A DNA stretch of 50,680 bases from an uncultured Geobacteraceae bacterium (GCA_903852495.1 CAINRC010000102.1:1-50680); one strand, 5' to 3'. Positions 8,108 through 17,786 are shown, numbered from the stretch's first letter. Translations and numbers: made by a program. The notes: generated by a model from the letters alone, not told the origin.

Positions 8108-9976
8108 TCATTTGCCGTTCGGCGTCGGGGTATATTCCGGAACAACTGCCTGCAGTAGAGTCAGCAGAGTGGCGGTGTCGTTCTCTCTGGCAGCGCATAC
8201 CAACCGCTGCAGCAGGTGGAGAAGCTCTTCGTAATCTTGCGTAACCGGAGCCATAACGTGGATTTTACTGTGCGGGGTATTCAGAACATTTTCGCCTTTG
8301 AAAAACAGTTCCTCATACAGCTTCTCGCCGGGGCGCAGCCCGGTATATACGAAATCAATATCGCTGTGCGGCGTCATACCGGACAGGCGTACCAGATGCT
8401 CCGCCAACTCCACGATCCGCACCGGCTCTCCCATATCCAGCACAAAGATTTCACCACCGGTGCCGAAACAGGCTGATTGGAGTACCAGTTGGCTCGCTTC
8501 CGGTATGGTCATAAAAAAGCGGGTAATCTCGGGGTGGGTAATGGTAACCGGCCCCCCAGAGGCGATCTGCTCCATGAACACCGGGATGACACTGCCGTTA
8601 CTTCCCAGAACATTGCCGAACCGTACGGTGGAGAATTTGGTATGGCTGCCGTCGGCCAGCGCCTGGATGAATCTCTCCGTTGCCCGTTTGGTGGCGCCCA
8701 TGACGTTGGTCGGATTGACCGCTTTGTCGGTTGAAATCATGACAAAATTGCTCACACCAAACTGCTGGGACACGGCCGCAATATTCATCCCCCCCAGTAT
8801 ATTGCACAGAACCCCCTCGGCCGGGTTATGCTCAATCATCGGAACATGTTTGTAGGCAGCGGCGTGGAACACTACGTCCGGCAGTATCTCGCTGAAAATA
8901 TGCTCCACTCGATCCTGGTTGCGCACATCACAGAGCAGCGGCACGATGTGCAGCCCGGGGAACAGTGCGGAAAGTTCCCGTTCGATATAAAAAAGCGGCG
9001 TTTCGGCATTATCCAGCAGCACCAGCATGGCGGGGGCGTACTGCCCCACCTGGCGGCATATCTCGCTGCCGATGCTCCCGGCGGCTCCGCTGACCAGCAC
9101 CCGCTTGCCATTCAGGTAGTTGCTGATGGAGCTGTCATCCAACTTAACCGGATCTCGTCCGAGCAGGTCTTCGATCTCCACATCCCTGATATTGGAAACC
9201 TTCACATCCCCGCTGATGATTTCGCTCAACCCGGGAATGATCTTGAAGCGGACTCCCGTCTGCTGGCATTTGAACACCATACCCCGCAGAAACTTGGAGC
9301 CGGCCGATGGGATAGCGATAATAACCTTATCAATTGAATGTTCAGCGACGATCTGGTCCAGATCAGCAATAGCGCCTAACACCTCGACACCGAGCATACG
9401 CATATGTAGTTTTTCCGGATCATCATCAATAAACCCGACGATCCGGTAAGACGGTTCCGGCTGTTTAGCAATTTCCCGCAGCAACATGTTCCCGGCATCG
9501 CCAGCTCCCACAATCAGGGTACGGGGGACGGCATCACCTCCACCTTTACTTCCAAAAGCCGGAAGCAGTCCGCCGTTCTGGAAGTAGCGTTCCCGATAAA
9601 CACGCCAGCAGAGGCGTGTCCCGGCCACCTGCCCCAGCAGCAACCCCATATCCAACACGAACACCACCCGGGAAAAATGTGCGTCCAGTCGGAAGAAAAA
9701 CAGAGCCAGACCACTGAAGATACAGGCGATGGAGACAGTTTTAAAAATCTCCATCATATCGTGCAGTGAGGCGTATCTCCAGATACTGCGGTACAGGGAA
9801 GAGGTGACAAAGACGAGCGCCTGGATGCCGATGACAATGACAAAAACACTTTGGAAAAACGTGGGGGGGAGAAGGGAAAGATTAAAATCGCGATCCAGCA
9901 GCAGGGCCAGAAAATATGACTCAATAATGAGGAAAAGATCTAAAAAATATACAAAATAGCGTCGCGGCTTAAACAT
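8108..9976 (-). CDS. CapD/WbpM/PglF-type membrane nucleotide-sugar 4,6-dehydratase
   Basis: 622 residues. Four hydrophobic segments lie in the first 125 residues. A CoA-binding-like Rossmann fold follows (LIVGAGDAGNMLLREI, about residue 153), then the catalytic short-chain dehydrogenase domain (VLVSGAAGSIGSEICRQV, about residue 290). The catalytic stretch STDKAVNPTNVMGATKR has Met where most family members have Tyr, as in the Ser-Met-Lys triads of WbpM and PglF. The expected reaction is conversion of UDP-GlcNAc to the 4-keto-6-deoxy sugar, the first step to QuiNAc, FucNAc or bacillosamine. CGGAG lies 10 bases before the ATG. It sits between fcl and the Wzi gene, so it likely supplies a precursor to the same polysaccharide. 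The aminotransferase or reductase that would follow it is not in the window. Confidence 0.88.
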   Translation of the reverse strand: MFKPRRYFVYFLDLFLIIESYFLALLLDRDFNLSLLPPTFFQSVFVIVIGIQALVFVTSSLYRSIWRYASLHDMMEIFKTVSIACIFSGLALFFFRLDAHFSRVVFVLDMGLLLGQVAGTRLCWRVYRERYFQNGGLLPAFGSKGGGDAVPRTLIVGAGDAGNMLLREIAKQPEPSYRIVGFIDDDPEKLHMRMLGVEVLGAIADLDQIVAEHSIDKVIIAIPSAGSKFLRGMVFKCQQTGVRFKIIPGLSEIISGDVKVSNIRDVEIEDLLGRDPVKLDDSSISNYLNGKRVLVSGAAGSIGSEICRQVGQYAPAMLVLLDNAETPLFYIERELSALFPGLHIVPLLCDVRNQDRVEHIFSEILPDVVFHAAAYKHVPMIEHNPAEGVLCNILGGMNIAAVSQQFGVSNFVMISTDKAVNPTNVMGATKRATERFIQALADGSHTKFSTVRFGNVLGSNGSVIPVFMEQIASGGPVTITHPEITRFFMTIPEASQLVLQSACFGTGGEIFVLDMGEPVRIVELAEHLVRLSGMTPHSDIDFVYTGLRPGEKLYEELFFKGENVLNTPHSKIHVMAPVTQDYEELLHLLQRLVCAARENDTATLLTLLQAVVPEYTPTPNGK

Positions 9977-10071
9977 GCAAAAATGCTCCGAGGATAATTT
10001 TCACGAACAGTAGCACAAAAAAAGAGCATAAAAAAAAATTTTAACCAGGCCATGACGGCGCGAACCCTCTG

Positions 10072-11094
10072 CTAGTGCAATGTAGGAGCAGAATGGCAGT
10101 CACACACCCCGCACATCAGCCTCTTTTTTGCCCCATGATTTTCAACGAACCACTCATAGGTTTTCCTGATCCCCTGCTCCAGACTCATTGAATGTTTCCA
10201 GCCCAGACTATGCATCCGGGACACATCCTGAAGCTTGCGCGGCGTACCATCCGGTTTTGTCGCGTCAAATACCAGACTCCCACTGAACCCAACCACCGCA
10301 CGCACCGTTTCAGCCAGCTCCCGGATGGTGACATCCTCTCCCGTGCCCAGATTGACAAAGCAGGGTTTGGGGTAACTCAACAGTTCAGGAGTGATCTGCC
10401 GGTCAGAGAGTTCCATCAGATGCAGGCAGCCGCCAGCCATATCATCCACGTACAGCAATTCACGGCGGGGTATGCCGCTGCCCCACACAACAACTTCAGG
10501 AGCATTATTCATTTTGGCTTCGTGAAAGCGCCGGATCAGGGCGGGCAGGACATGACTGTTTTCCGGGTGGAAGTTATCGCCGGGGCCGTAGAGGTTGGTC
10601 GGCATAACGGCAATGAATTTCGTCCCGTACTGGCGGTTGTAGGATTCGCACATTTTGATGCCGGCGATCTTGGCCAGGGCATAGGGTTCGTTGGTCGGCT
10701 CAAGGAGTCCGGTAAGGAGATATTCTTCCTTCATCGGTTGTGGCGACAGTTGCGGATAGATGCACGAGGAACCGAGGAACAGCAGCCGTTTGACGCCGTG
10801 CAGGTATGACTGGTGGATGACGTTATTCTGGATGGCCAGATTGAGATAGATGAATTCAGCGGGATAGGTGTTGTTGGCGTGGATGCCCCCCACCTTGGCG
10901 GCCGCCAGGAATACGTATTCCGGTTTTTCCTTGGCGAAGAAGCCGGCAACATCCTGCTGGCTGGTCAGATCAAGTTCGCTGATTTCAGGCAGCAGAAGGT
11001 TTGTGTAGCCTCGGGAAGTCAACTGTCTGACGAGCGCGGAACCGACTAGACCTTTTGAACCGGCAACGAAGATTTTAGCGTTCTTTTCCATCAT
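10072..11094 (-). CDS. fcl: GDP-L-fucose synthase (GDP-4-keto-6-deoxymannose epimerase/reductase)
   Basis: 340 residues. It has an N-terminal NAD(P) fold ([19 protein letters not shown]), the [17 protein letters not shown] stretch, [11 protein letters not shown] with the catalytic Ser, and YALAKIAG with the YxxxK pair; [27 protein letters not shown] is characteristic of Fcl/WcaG. It converts the Gmd product to GDP-L-fucose using NADPH. The protein runs on to a tail with a Cys/His cluster, CGVCDCH, that I do not associate with typical members. Start 11094 and the next codon 11091 are both ATG, and either may be used. It is separated from its pathway partner gmd by the GxxExxY element at 11116-11616. 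Confidence 0.93.
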   Translation of the reverse strand: MMEKNAKIFVAGSKGLVGSALVRQLTSRGYTNLLLPEISELDLTSQQDVAGFFAKEKPEYVFLAAAKVGGIHANNTYPAEFIYLNLAIQNNVIHQSYLHGVKRLLFLGSSCIYPQLSPQPMKEEYLLTGLLEPTNEPYALAKIAGIKMCESYNRQYGTKFIAVMPTNLYGPGDNFHPENSHVLPALIRRFHEAKMNNAPEVVVWGSGIPRRELLYVDDMAGGCLHLMELSDRQITPELLSYPKPCFVNLGTGEDVTIRELAETVRAVVGFSGSLVFDATKPDGTPRKLQDVSRMHSLGWKHSMSLEQGIRKTYEWFVENHGAKKRLMCGVCDCHSAPTLH

Positions 11095-11115
11095 TTTCCC
11101 ACACCTTTAAACCTG

Positions 11116-11616
11116 TCTCACGCCCGTTTGCTTCGCTCACTTAAGCCGCAAAGTCGCAAAGAGAAACAGAAGCAATAATCAAATCCGGGGGCAAGCATCA
11201 CAATCCATTAGCTACTCTGGTTATGCCGTCTTTAATCAGGTTAGAACCAAAATTTACCAGCAATCCAAGCCGTTTTCCAGATAGGCGTAAATATGTCAAA
11301 AGTTGTTTTTTGTGCACAGGAGCAACAACTTCAACAGATTTCAATTCAACCATGACGCAATCTCCAACAATCAGGTCGGCACGAAAGCCTTCGTCAAGTG
11401 TGACGCCTTCGTACACTACCGGCATGGCTTGCTGACGCGACACTTTAAGCCCTCTTTGCTAAAGCTCATATGAAAGTACTGACTCATACACCGACTCCAA
11501 TAACCCAGGGCCCGGTACAGTATGAATTTTGAAACAGGCATCCACCACTATTCCCGCTACCTGATTTTCAGTCATAGTAAGCGCATTTCTTTGCGCCTTT
11601 GCGGCTTTGCGTGAGA
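11116..11616. mobile_element. Element carrying a GxxExxY gene, bounded by imperfect inverted repeats
   Basis: At the right end, 11585-11616 reads (minus strand) TCTCACGCAAAGCCGC then AAAGGCGCAAAGAAAT. At the left end, the plus strand has TCTCACGC (11116-11123) and, after about 21 extra bases, GCCGCAAAGTCGCAAAGAGAAA in two parts (11145-11166). The ends are therefore imperfect inverted copies of a GCAAAG-rich motif, with an insertion in the left one. The unit contains only the broken GxxExxY gene and lies inside what should be a gmd-fcl operon. The inverted repeats are seen directly; mobility is inferred. Confidence 0.5.
11198..11575 (-). pseudogene. GxxExxY-family protein gene interrupted by in-frame TAG
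   Basis: Read from the ATG at 11575, the frame gives MTENQVAGIVVDACFKIH, then VPGPGLLESVYESVLSYEL. This is the start of a GxxExxY protein (PF13366-type), including the name motif GLLESVY. Codon 39 (11459-11461) is TAG. The same frame resumes without any shift as QRGLKVSRQQAMPVVYEG and runs to the normal C-terminus (about 125 codons in total). The gene is therefore full length apart from one nonsense codon. An internal GTG at 11443 has AGAGGG 7 bases upstream and could allow an 81-residue C-terminal product. The family's function is not established; it has a nuclease-like fold by prediction. Upstream of the ATG the ribosome binding site is weak. A sequencing error is possible. Confidence 0.8.
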
Positions 11617-11641
11617 CGGTGAAAAGAGAGCAAAATTACAA

Positions 11642-12760
11642 TCAATGTTCCGTACAAACCGCGACACTAAAACCATGCTTCTTCAGCAGTGCATGACGCT
11701 GCGCCTCTTCCAAATCGTGGGCAACCATTTCAGCACACATTTCCTGAACGGTGATTTCCGGGACCCAGCCGAGTTTTTCCTTGGCTTTGGTCGGATCACC
11801 CAGCAGGGTTTCGACCTCGGAGGGGCGGAAGTAGCGGGGGTCGATGCGGACGATGACATCACCCGTTTTTACCGTCGGAGCTTTGCTCCCCTCCACGGAG
11901 ACAACCGTGGCGGTTTCGTCCACGCCATGACCTTCAAATTTGAGTGTTATACCCAGTTCGGCAGCTGACCAGGTGATAAACTGACGTACTGTGTACTGGA
12001 CACCGGTGGCGATAACGAAGTCTTCCGGGTGATCCTGCTGCAGCATCAGCCACTGCATTTTCACGTAATCCCTGGCATGGCCCCAGTCGCGCAGGGAGTC
12101 GATGTTACCCATGTAGATGCATTGCTCCAGACCCTGTGAAATGTTGGCAAGACCGCGGGTTATCTTGCGGGTGACAAAGGTTTCACCACGCCGGGGTGAT
12201 TCGTGGTTAAACAGGATGCCGTTGCAGGCATACATGCCGTAGGCTTCGCGGTAGTTGACGGTAATCCAGTAGGCGTAAAGCTTGGCTACTGCGTAGGGAG
12301 AACGGGGATAAAAGGGGGTGGTCTCTTTTTGCGGCGTTTCCTGAACCAGGCCGTACAGTTCGGAGGTTGATGCCTGATAAAAACGGGTCTTTTTTTCCAG
12401 TCCCAGCAGGCGGATCGCCTCAAGCATACGCAGGGTGCCGACTCCGTCCGTATCCACGGTGTATTCAGGCGATTCAAAGCTGACCGCTACGTGGGACTGT
12501 GCGCCCAGATTATAGACCTCATCCGGCTGGATTTCCTGCATGATGCGGGTCAGGTTCGATGAGTCGGTCAGGTCACCGTAATGAAGTTTGAAATGGGCAT
12601 CTTTTATATGTGGATCCTGATAGATGTGATCCACCCGCTGGGTGTTGAACAGCGAAGCCCGACGCTTGATGCCATGAACTTCGTACCCCTTCTCCAGAAG
12701 AAATTCCGCAAGGTATGAACCGTCCTGACCGGTGATGCCGGTGATAAGAGCTTTTTTCAT
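11642..12760 (-). CDS. gmd: GDP-mannose 4,6-dehydratase
   Basis: 372 residues, the usual length. The N-terminus [20 protein letters not shown] and the following [20 protein letters not shown] are diagnostic for Gmd. The stretches [18 protein letters not shown] and [19 protein letters not shown] carry the Thr/Ser, Glu and YxxxK catalytic residues, and [16 protein letters not shown] is also typical. It forms GDP-4-keto-6-deoxy-mannose, the substrate for Fcl encoded downstream. A short C-terminal extension ([13 protein letters not shown]) follows the family core. AAGGAG lies about 13 bases before the ATG. A candidate promoter is at 12881-12908. Confidence 0.96.
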   Translation of the reverse strand: MKKALITGITGQDGSYLAEFLLEKGYEVHGIKRRASLFNTQRVDHIYQDPHIKDAHFKLHYGDLTDSSNLTRIMQEIQPDEVYNLGAQSHVAVSFESPEYTVDTDGVGTLRMLEAIRLLGLEKKTRFYQASTSELYGLVQETPQKETTPFYPRSPYAVAKLYAYWITVNYREAYGMYACNGILFNHESPRRGETFVTRKITRGLANISQGLEQCIYMGNIDSLRDWGHARDYVKMQWLMLQQDHPEDFVIATGVQYTVRQFITWSAAELGITLKFEGHGVDETATVVSVEGSKAPTVKTGDVIVRIDPRYFRPSEVETLLGDPTKAKEKLGWVPEITVQEMCAEMVAHDLEEAQRHALLKKHGFSVAVCTEH

Positions 12761-12880
12761 TTTTATCAGATGCTCCTTACATGAAGTGGGGTATGACAGA
12801 TTGGTGGTTCTGATCGAATATGGCTTGGGAGGATCAAGAACGATTTCAGGAGGATTACTGATGCCGTTGTGGGGCGACAG

Positions 12881-12908
12881 CCTATACCAGCTTCCGCAAT
12901 TTTGTCCA
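12881..12908 (-). promoter_or_regulatory. Candidate promoter for the gmd operon
   Basis: On the minus strand TGGACA (12908-12903) and TATAGG (12886-12881) are separated by 16 bases, with TGG just before the -10 giving an extended -10. Transcription would start near 12874, leaving a leader of about 115 bases before gmd. The stretch between this promoter and the RNA promoter near 13036 shows a palindromic AGTATACT around 13010 and otherwise nothing I can identify. Confidence 0.5.
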
Positions 12909-13035
12909 GAATTTTCAGATTAAAAAGTCAATCCCTGCGCCCCCCGCTGGTGTGTGAATCCCCACAAGGTGCGGCGTGGCTCATCTGCTTTTCCGAACCG
13001 GTGTAGTATACTCCCGAAAAAATAATTTAAACAGC

Positions 13036-13064
13036 CTGTTATTTTGCTTTGACAGTGGTATAGT
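13036..13064 (+). promoter_or_regulatory. Extended -10 promoter for the structured RNA
   Basis: TGG-TATAGT at 13056-13064 is a good extended -10. A weak -35 (CTGTTA, 13036-13041) lies 17 bases upstream. A consensus-looking TTGACA at 13049-13054 is wrongly spaced for this -10 and is probably not used with it. A start near 13071 would begin the RNA at AGAAAGAAGG. Confidence 0.5.
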
Positions 13065-13070
13065 TAAATC

Positions 13071-13353
13071 AGAAAGAAGGAAGTAAATCCGGTTTGGAGG
13101 TTTTGTAACATGGAAGATACTCCGCCTGAGCATGACCGGTAGTTGGGGACTGTAGCGCCCCGCAATTTCTGGATTGAGTATGATAATTCTAAAGGGGGCG
13201 GTTACCATCGCAGTGAATCCGCCTGATGACAGGCAACATAGCTTTGCACCATCACTCCGAGGGTAGGTAGGATCGGAATACTCCTTGAAAATGGAAGCGA
13301 ATACGTAGAAATAAAATGAAGCCCGCCGGCGAAATCGGCGGGCTTTTCATTTG
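13071..13353 (+). ncRNA. Candidate structured non-coding RNA of unrecognised family
   Basis: No plausible protein is encoded between 12761 and 13527, but this stretch has its own promoter, a series of compact hairpins and a strong terminator. Stems found by hand are: GGAG 13096-13099 with CTCC 13281-13284, extended by GGUUU/AAAA-UGG (possible closing helix); CCGG 13136-13139 with CTGG 13169-13172, enclosing TTGGGG 13143-13148 with CCCC-g-CAA 13158-13165; GGCGG-UUAC 13197-13205 with GUGA-CCGCC 13213-13223; TGATG 13224-13228 with CATCA 13250-13254, enclosing GCAA/TTGC; and TCCGA 13256-13260 with TCGGA 13273-13277 around a purine-rich GGGTAGGTAGGA loop. I do not recognise tmRNA, RNase P, SRP, T-box or common riboswitch signatures. 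It could be an independent sRNA or an unfamiliar 6S-like RNA. It is not a murA leader, because murA has its own promoter after the terminator. Confidence 0.6.
13314..13353 (+). terminator. Intrinsic terminator of the structured RNA
   Basis: GCCCGCCG (13321-13328), loop GCGAAAT, CGGCGGGC (13336-13343), followed by TTTTCATTT. The stem is flanked by AAATGAA on the left, so it extends further through A/U pairs. It separates the RNA gene from the murA promoter downstream. Confidence 0.88.
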
Positions 13354-13463
13354 TAATTCAGGACTCGACGAATTTGTCTGGATGCAGAGAAGGAGAATTG
13401 GCAGTTTTCTGTTTCACTACTGGATGACAGCCGGTTGTGACGCCTGATATGACCAACTTTTAT

Positions 13464-13493
13464 TTGGACAAGAGCCGGCCCATACAGTAATAT
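13464..13493 (+). promoter_or_regulatory. murA-his operon promoter
   Basis: TTGGAC (13464-13469) and TAATAT (13488-13493) are separated by 18 bases. The predicted start near 13500 lies just before the GAGGAG ribosome binding site at 13515-13520. The position rules out the upstream ATG at 13492 as a translation start, because it falls within the -10 element. Confidence 0.65.
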
Positions 13494-13527
13494 GGCACAA
13501 TTTTACAGGTACAAGAGGAGCAGATCA

Positions 13528-14781
13528 TTGGACAAACTCATTATCAAGGGCGGGAAAAAACTCAAGGGTGATGTAACCGTCAGCGGATCCAAGAACGCGT
13601 CGCTTCCTATTTTCGTCGCGACTATTCTTGCCCCGGGAGTCAACCAGATCAGCAATGTGCCGTTTCTGCGCGACATCAACACAACCATTAAAGTATTGGA
13701 ATCATTGGGTGCGCGGGTTGACGGTAACGGCAACATCGTTAAAATAGATACAACGAACATCAACAGCCACGAAGCTACCTACGATCTGGTGAAAACCATG
13801 CGTGCCTCGGTTCTGGTTCTGGGCCCTCTGCTGGCCCGTTTCGGCCAGGCGCGGGTCTCTCTGCCGGGCGGTTGCGCCATCGGTGCACGGCCGATCAACC
13901 TGCACCTGAAAGGGCTGCAGGCCCTTGGCGCCGAAATAACCCTTGAACATGGCTACGTTGAGGCAAAGTGCCGGCGCCTGAAGGGTGCCCGTATCAATTT
14001 CGATGTTTCCACGGTCGGCGGCACCGAGCACCTGATGATGGCTGCCGCAACCGCAAAGGGTGAAACGGTGCTGGAAAACTCGGCCCGCGAACCGGAGATC
14101 GTTGATCTGGCCCTGTACCTGAACCGTATGGGAGCCAAGATTGAAGGGGCCGGTACCGACACCATCCGAATCCAGGGTGTTTCCGAACTTTCGGCGGCAA
14201 ATTACGAAGTCATGCCGGACCGCATTGAAGCCGGAACATTCATGATTGCCGCGGCCATGACCGGCGGCGACATCCGCATCCACCGCATGAAGCTGGAACA
14301 CCTTGATGCACTGGCGTTCAAAATGCAGGATGCCGGAGTTGACATCAGCAGTAGCGACGGCGTGATCCGGGTCAAAGGCCCTAAACGGGTCAAGAGTGTC
14401 AATATCAAGACCCGCCCCTACCCCGGTTTTCCCACCGATATGCAGGCCCAGTTCATGGCCATGATGTGCATTGCGGACGGTGCCAGCGTGATTTCGGAAA
14501 ACATCTTTGAAAACCGCTTCATGCACGTTTCAGAGCTGCAGCGCTTCGGAGCCGACATCACGGTTGAAGGGAATACGGCAACGGTTAAAGGGGTAAAAAA
14601 ACTTTCCGGAGCTCCGGTTATGGCTACGGATCTGCGGGCTTCCGCTTCCCTGATTCTGGCTGGCCTGGCTGCCGACAGCACCACGGAGGTTTCACGCATC
14701 TACCATCTGGACCGTGGCTATGAATCAATCGAGAAAAAATTTGCCGCCCTTGGTGCGGATATCCAAAGGGTCAAGGAATGA
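13528..14781 (+). CDS. murA: UDP-N-acetylglucosamine 1-carboxyvinyltransferase
   Basis: The enzyme catalyses the first committed step of peptidoglycan synthesis, transferring enolpyruvate from PEP to UDP-GlcNAc. From the TTG at 13528 it is 417 residues, the usual length, and starts with the family's typical [27 protein letters not shown] lies 7 bases upstream; the frame's earlier ATG lies inside the promoter. Visible motifs include [13 protein letters not shown] with the substrate-binding Lys-Asn pair, [18 protein letters not shown] containing the catalytic-loop Cys, and [16 protein letters not shown]. The gene heads an operon whose remaining genes are his genes and overlaps hisG by 4 bases. 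No unusual residues are seen. Confidence 0.97.
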   Translation: MDKLIIKGGKKLKGDVTVSGSKNASLPIFVATILAPGVNQISNVPFLRDINTTIKVLESLGARVDGNGNIVKIDTTNINSHEATYDLVKTMRASVLVLGPLLARFGQARVSLPGGCAIGARPINLHLKGLQALGAEITLEHGYVEAKCRRLKGARINFDVSTVGGTEHLMMAAATAKGETVLENSAREPEIVDLALYLNRMGAKIEGAGTDTIRIQGVSELSAANYEVMPDRIEAGTFMIAAAMTGGDIRIHRMKLEHLDALAFKMQDAGVDISSSDGVIRVKGPKRVKSVNIKTRPYPGFPTDMQAQFMAMMCIADGASVISENIFENRFMHVSELQRFGADITVEGNTATVKGVKKLSGAPVMATDLRASASLILAGLAADSTTEVSRIYHLDRGYESIEKKFAALGADIQRVKE

Positions 14782-15425
14782 ACAACTGGATCACCATAGC
14801 GATTCCCAAAGGGCGGATACTGGAGGAATCGGTCGAGCTGTTCGGCCGGATCGGTATCGACTGCCGCGAATTGCTTTCCGACTCGCGCAAGCTTATTTTT
14901 GAAAACCGGGAGCAGCAGATACGCTATATGATCGTGCGGGCAACCGATGTTCCGACGTATGTGGAGTACGGCAGTGCCGATCTCGGCATCGTAGGCAAAG
15001 ATACGCTGATGGAGCAGTGCAAGGATGTGTATGAACCGCTCGACCTGAAATTCGGCTACTGCCGGATGATGGTCGCCGAACCGGCAGATCTGGCAAAGGT
15101 CGATGATCCCTCCTGCTGGTCGCATATCCGCATAGCAACCAAATACCCCCATGTGACAGAAAACTATTTTGCCGCCAAGGGGGTGCAGGTCGAAATCATC
15201 AAGCTGTATGGTTCAATCGAACTGGCACCGCTGGTCGGGCTCTCCGACCGGATTGTCGATCTGGTTTCCACGGGGGAGACGATGCGCCAGAACGGTCTGG
15301 TAGAGGTCGAAACCATTGCCGAGATCACCACGCGCCTGATCGTAAACCGGGCCAGCCTGAAAACAAAAAATAACCGGATTTCTCATATTATTCAGGGGTT
15401 GGAGCGGGTGCTCCAGTCCAGCTGA
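14778..15425 (+). CDS. hisG: ATP phosphoribosyltransferase, short form
   Basis: First enzyme of histidine biosynthesis, joining ATP and PRPP. 215 residues is the short-form HisG, which lacks the C-terminal regulatory ACT-like domain and in known cases needs the HisZ subunit. No hisZ is present in the window. Recognisable stretches are [18 protein letters not shown] at the N-terminus, [21 protein letters not shown], and [20 protein letters not shown], the PRPP-binding loop. The ATG overlaps the murA stop by 4 bases, with AAGGG/AAGGA just upstream. Confidence 0.96.
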   Translation: MNNWITIAIPKGRILEESVELFGRIGIDCRELLSDSRKLIFENREQQIRYMIVRATDVPTYVEYGSADLGIVGKDTLMEQCKDVYEPLDLKFGYCRMMVAEPADLAKVDDPSCWSHIRIATKYPHVTENYFAAKGVQVEIIKLYGSIELAPLVGLSDRIVDLVSTGETMRQNGLVEVETIAEITTRLIVNRASLKTKNNRISHIIQGLERVLQSS

Positions 15426-15438
15426 GCAGGTGAAGGGT

Positions 15439-16737
15439 ATGCTTTTTTTAGACATTACTGATCCCGAATTCAATAAGAAGTTCGATGCCATCCTTTCCCG
15501 GGGGGAAGAAACCGGGCGTGAAGTTGAACAGACCGTGCGTGACATCATCGCCGATGTCCGTCTGCGCGGCGACGACGCCGTTCTGGAACTGACCCGCCGG
15601 TTCGATCGGTTGGAAGCCGTCTCAGTTGCAGAACTGGAGGTAACGGAAGCTGAGATTGCGGCCGCCTTTGCCCAGGTTTCTGACGACGATATCGCCGCAC
15701 TCCGTCTGGCGGCAGAACGGGTTACCCGTTTCCACGAAAAGCAGAAACAGCAGACCTGGATCTCCACCGAAGAACCGGACATCATGCTCGGCCAGAAAGT
15801 CACCCCCCTGGCGCGGGTCGGCATTTACGTCCCCGGCGGAAAAGCCTGCTACCCCTCCAGTGTCATCATGAACGCCGTTCCGGCCCGGGTGGCGGGCGTC
15901 GGCGAAATCATCATGGTTGTCCCCTCCCCCGGCGGCCAGATCAGCCCCCACGTGCTTGTGGCGGCCAGATTATCCGGCGTTGACCGGATTTTCCGGATCG
16001 GCGGGGCCCAGGCCGTAGCAGCACTGGCATACGGCACGGCAACGATCCCCCAGGTTGATAAGATAACCGGACCGGGCAACATTTATGTCGCCACCGCCAA
16101 GAAGCTGGTGTTCGGGCAGGTCGGCATCGACATGATCGCCGGGCCGAGCGAGATTCTGGTGATCAATGACGGCAGCGGCAACCCGGCCCACATTGCCGCC
16201 GATCTGCTTTCACAGGCGGAACATGATGAATTGGCCTCATCCATTTTGATCACCACCGACCGCTCGTTCGGGCAAAAAGTTGCCGCCCAGGTGGAACAGC
16301 AGCTGACGCTGCTTTCCCGCGAGGCCATCGCCCGCGCTTCCTGGGAAAAGTACGGAGCAATTATTGTGGCTGATACTCTGGACGAAGTGATCGCGTTCTC
16401 CAACCGGATCGCCCCGGAGCACCTGGAACTGGCGGTGTCCGACCCGTTCGCTATCCTTGCGCAGATTACCAACGCAGGGGCGATTTTCATGGGGCACTGG
16501 ACCCCCGAGGCGGCCGGTGATTACCTGGCCGGGCCCAACCACACCCTGCCGACCGGCGGCACATCCCGCTTCTTTTCCCCGCTGTCGGTGGACGATTTTG
16601 TCAAGAAATCCTCGATTGTCTATTTTTCCCAGGGGGGACTGCAGCGACTTGGTGCTGATATTGTCAGGATTGCCGGCCTGGAAGGCCTGGAAGCACATGG
16701 ACGGTCGGTTACAATCCGGCAGGGTACACAGGAATGA
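15439..16737 (+). CDS. hisD: Histidinol dehydrogenase
   Basis: Zinc enzyme carrying out the two final NAD-dependent oxidations from histidinol to histidine. The ATG at 15439 (AGG 8 bases upstream) gives [11 protein letters not shown], a normal start; an in-frame GTG at 15430 is the alternative. About 432 residues, the usual length. Typical stretches are [55 protein letters not shown] with zinc-site Gln/His, and [14 protein letters not shown]. It overlaps hisC by 4 bases. Confidence 0.97.
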   Translation: MLFLDITDPEFNKKFDAILSRGEETGREVEQTVRDIIADVRLRGDDAVLELTRRFDRLEAVSVAELEVTEAEIAAAFAQVSDDDIAALRLAAERVTRFHEKQKQQTWISTEEPDIMLGQKVTPLARVGIYVPGGKACYPSSVIMNAVPARVAGVGEIIMVVPSPGGQISPHVLVAARLSGVDRIFRIGGAQAVAALAYGTATIPQVDKITGPGNIYVATAKKLVFGQVGIDMIAGPSEILVINDGSGNPAHIAADLLSQAEHDELASSILITTDRSFGQKVAAQVEQQLTLLSREAIARASWEKYGAIIVADTLDEVIAFSNRIAPEHLELAVSDPFAILAQITNAGAIFMGHWTPEAAGDYLAGPNHTLPTGGTSRFFSPLSVDDFVKKSSIVYFSQGGLQRLGADIVRIAGLEGLEAHGRSVTIRQGTQE

Positions 16738-17786
16738 CCTATCTTCGCCCCGGCATAGCGGCCATGAAAGGCTACGTTCCCGGTTTCCAGCCGGATGATA
16801 TCGCGTCGTGGATCAAGCTCAATACCAATGAGAACTCATATCCCCCTTCGCCGAAAGTTGTTGAAGCCATAATAAAGGAACTCGGCACGGACGGTTCCAG
16901 CCTCCACACCTACCCCTCCGCCTCCAGCGGGATGCTGCGTGAAGTTGCAGGAAAGCTGTACGGTTTTGATCCCTCCTGGGTTATTATGGCCAACGGCTCA
17001 GACGAGGTGCTTAACAACCTGATCCGTGCCTGTGCCGCCGAGGGGGAAGAAATTGCTTTCGTCCACCCCTCCTACTCATACTATGCAACCCTGGCGGAAA
17101 TTCAGGGGGCACGGGTACGAACATACGGCCTGACCGATGATTTTCGCATCGCTAATTTTCCGGACCGGTACGAAGGAAAGATTTTCTTCCTCACCACGCC
17201 CAATGCTCCACTCGGGCCGGCGTTTTCTCTGGAGTACATTGAAGAACTGGCGCAGCGCTGTGCCGGACTGCTGGTGCTGGACGAGACCTATGCCGACTTT
17301 GCCGACCGGGACGCCCTCGAATTGGTGAAAAAGATGGGGAATGTCGTTGTAACCCGCTCCCTTTCTAAAAGCTACGCTCTGGCCGGAATGCGGATCGGTC
17401 TGGCCATCGCCCGCCCTGGAGTGATTGCAGCTCTGGATAAGATCCGCGATCACTACAACCTGGACCGTCTGGCCCAGGCCGCCTGCGTGGCCGCTCTTCT
17501 GGACCAGGACTATTTGCGGGAATGCTGCAGCAAGATCCGGAAAACCCGGGAGTGGTTTTCCGCAGAGCTGCGCACCATCGGGTACAGCGTCATCCCGTCC
17601 CAGGGGAACTATGTTTTTGTTACACCGCCAGACAGAAATGGCGCACGGGTTTATGACGGTTTATACAGCCGGAAAATTCTTGTCCGTCACTTTTCCGATC
17701 CGGTTTTGTGCCACGGCCTGCGGATCTCCATCGGTACGCAGCAGCAGATGGAGAGGACACTGGCGGTACTGAAAGAAATCGGGTAA
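16734..17786 (+). CDS. hisC: Histidinol-phosphate aminotransferase
   Basis: PLP enzyme of fold type I, 350 residues. It opens with the usual [45 protein letters not shown] and [19 protein letters not shown] (with the PLP Lys in [10 protein letters not shown]) are diagnostic. It converts imidazole acetol phosphate to histidinol phosphate. It is translationally coupled to hisD through an ATGA overlap and is followed 14 bases later by hisB. Confidence 0.95.
   Translation: MTYLRPGIAAMKGYVPGFQPDDIASWIKLNTNENSYPPSPKVVEAIIKELGTDGSSLHTYPSASSGMLREVAGKLYGFDPSWVIMANGSDEVLNNLIRACAAEGEEIAFVHPSYSYYATLAEIQGARVRTYGLTDDFRIANFPDRYEGKIFFLTTPNAPLGPAFSLEYIEELAQRCAGLLVLDETYADFADRDALELVKKMGNVVVTRSLSKSYALAGMRIGLAIARPGVIAALDKIRDHYNLDRLAQAACVAALLDQDYLRECCSKIRKTREWFSAELRTIGYSVIPSQGNYVFVTPPDRNGARVYDGLYSRKILVRHFSDPVLCHGLRISIGTQQQMERTLAVLKEIG

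Noticed and set aside
11459..11461. TAG in the GxxExxY gene as a pyrrolysine codon
   Set aside because: Pyrrolysine is known mainly in methylamine methyltransferases; nothing here supports it, and the codon lies at a variable polar position of this family.
13049..13054. TTGACA as the -35 of the structured RNA promoter
   Set aside because: It is only 4 bases from TATAGT, and no acceptable -10 lies 16-18 bases after it.
13071..13353. Structured RNA as tmRNA, RNase P RNA, T-box or c-di-GMP riboswitch
   Set aside because: No tag-peptide frame or acceptor end, no RNase P core sequence, no T-box GGUGG-type motif, and no GEMM-type tetraloop arrangement. A divergent 6S RNA could not be excluded by eye.
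13702..14526. Long open frame on the minus strand opposite murA
   Set aside because: It is fully antisense to a clear murA, has no ribosome binding site and no family resemblance. It is a codon-bias shadow.
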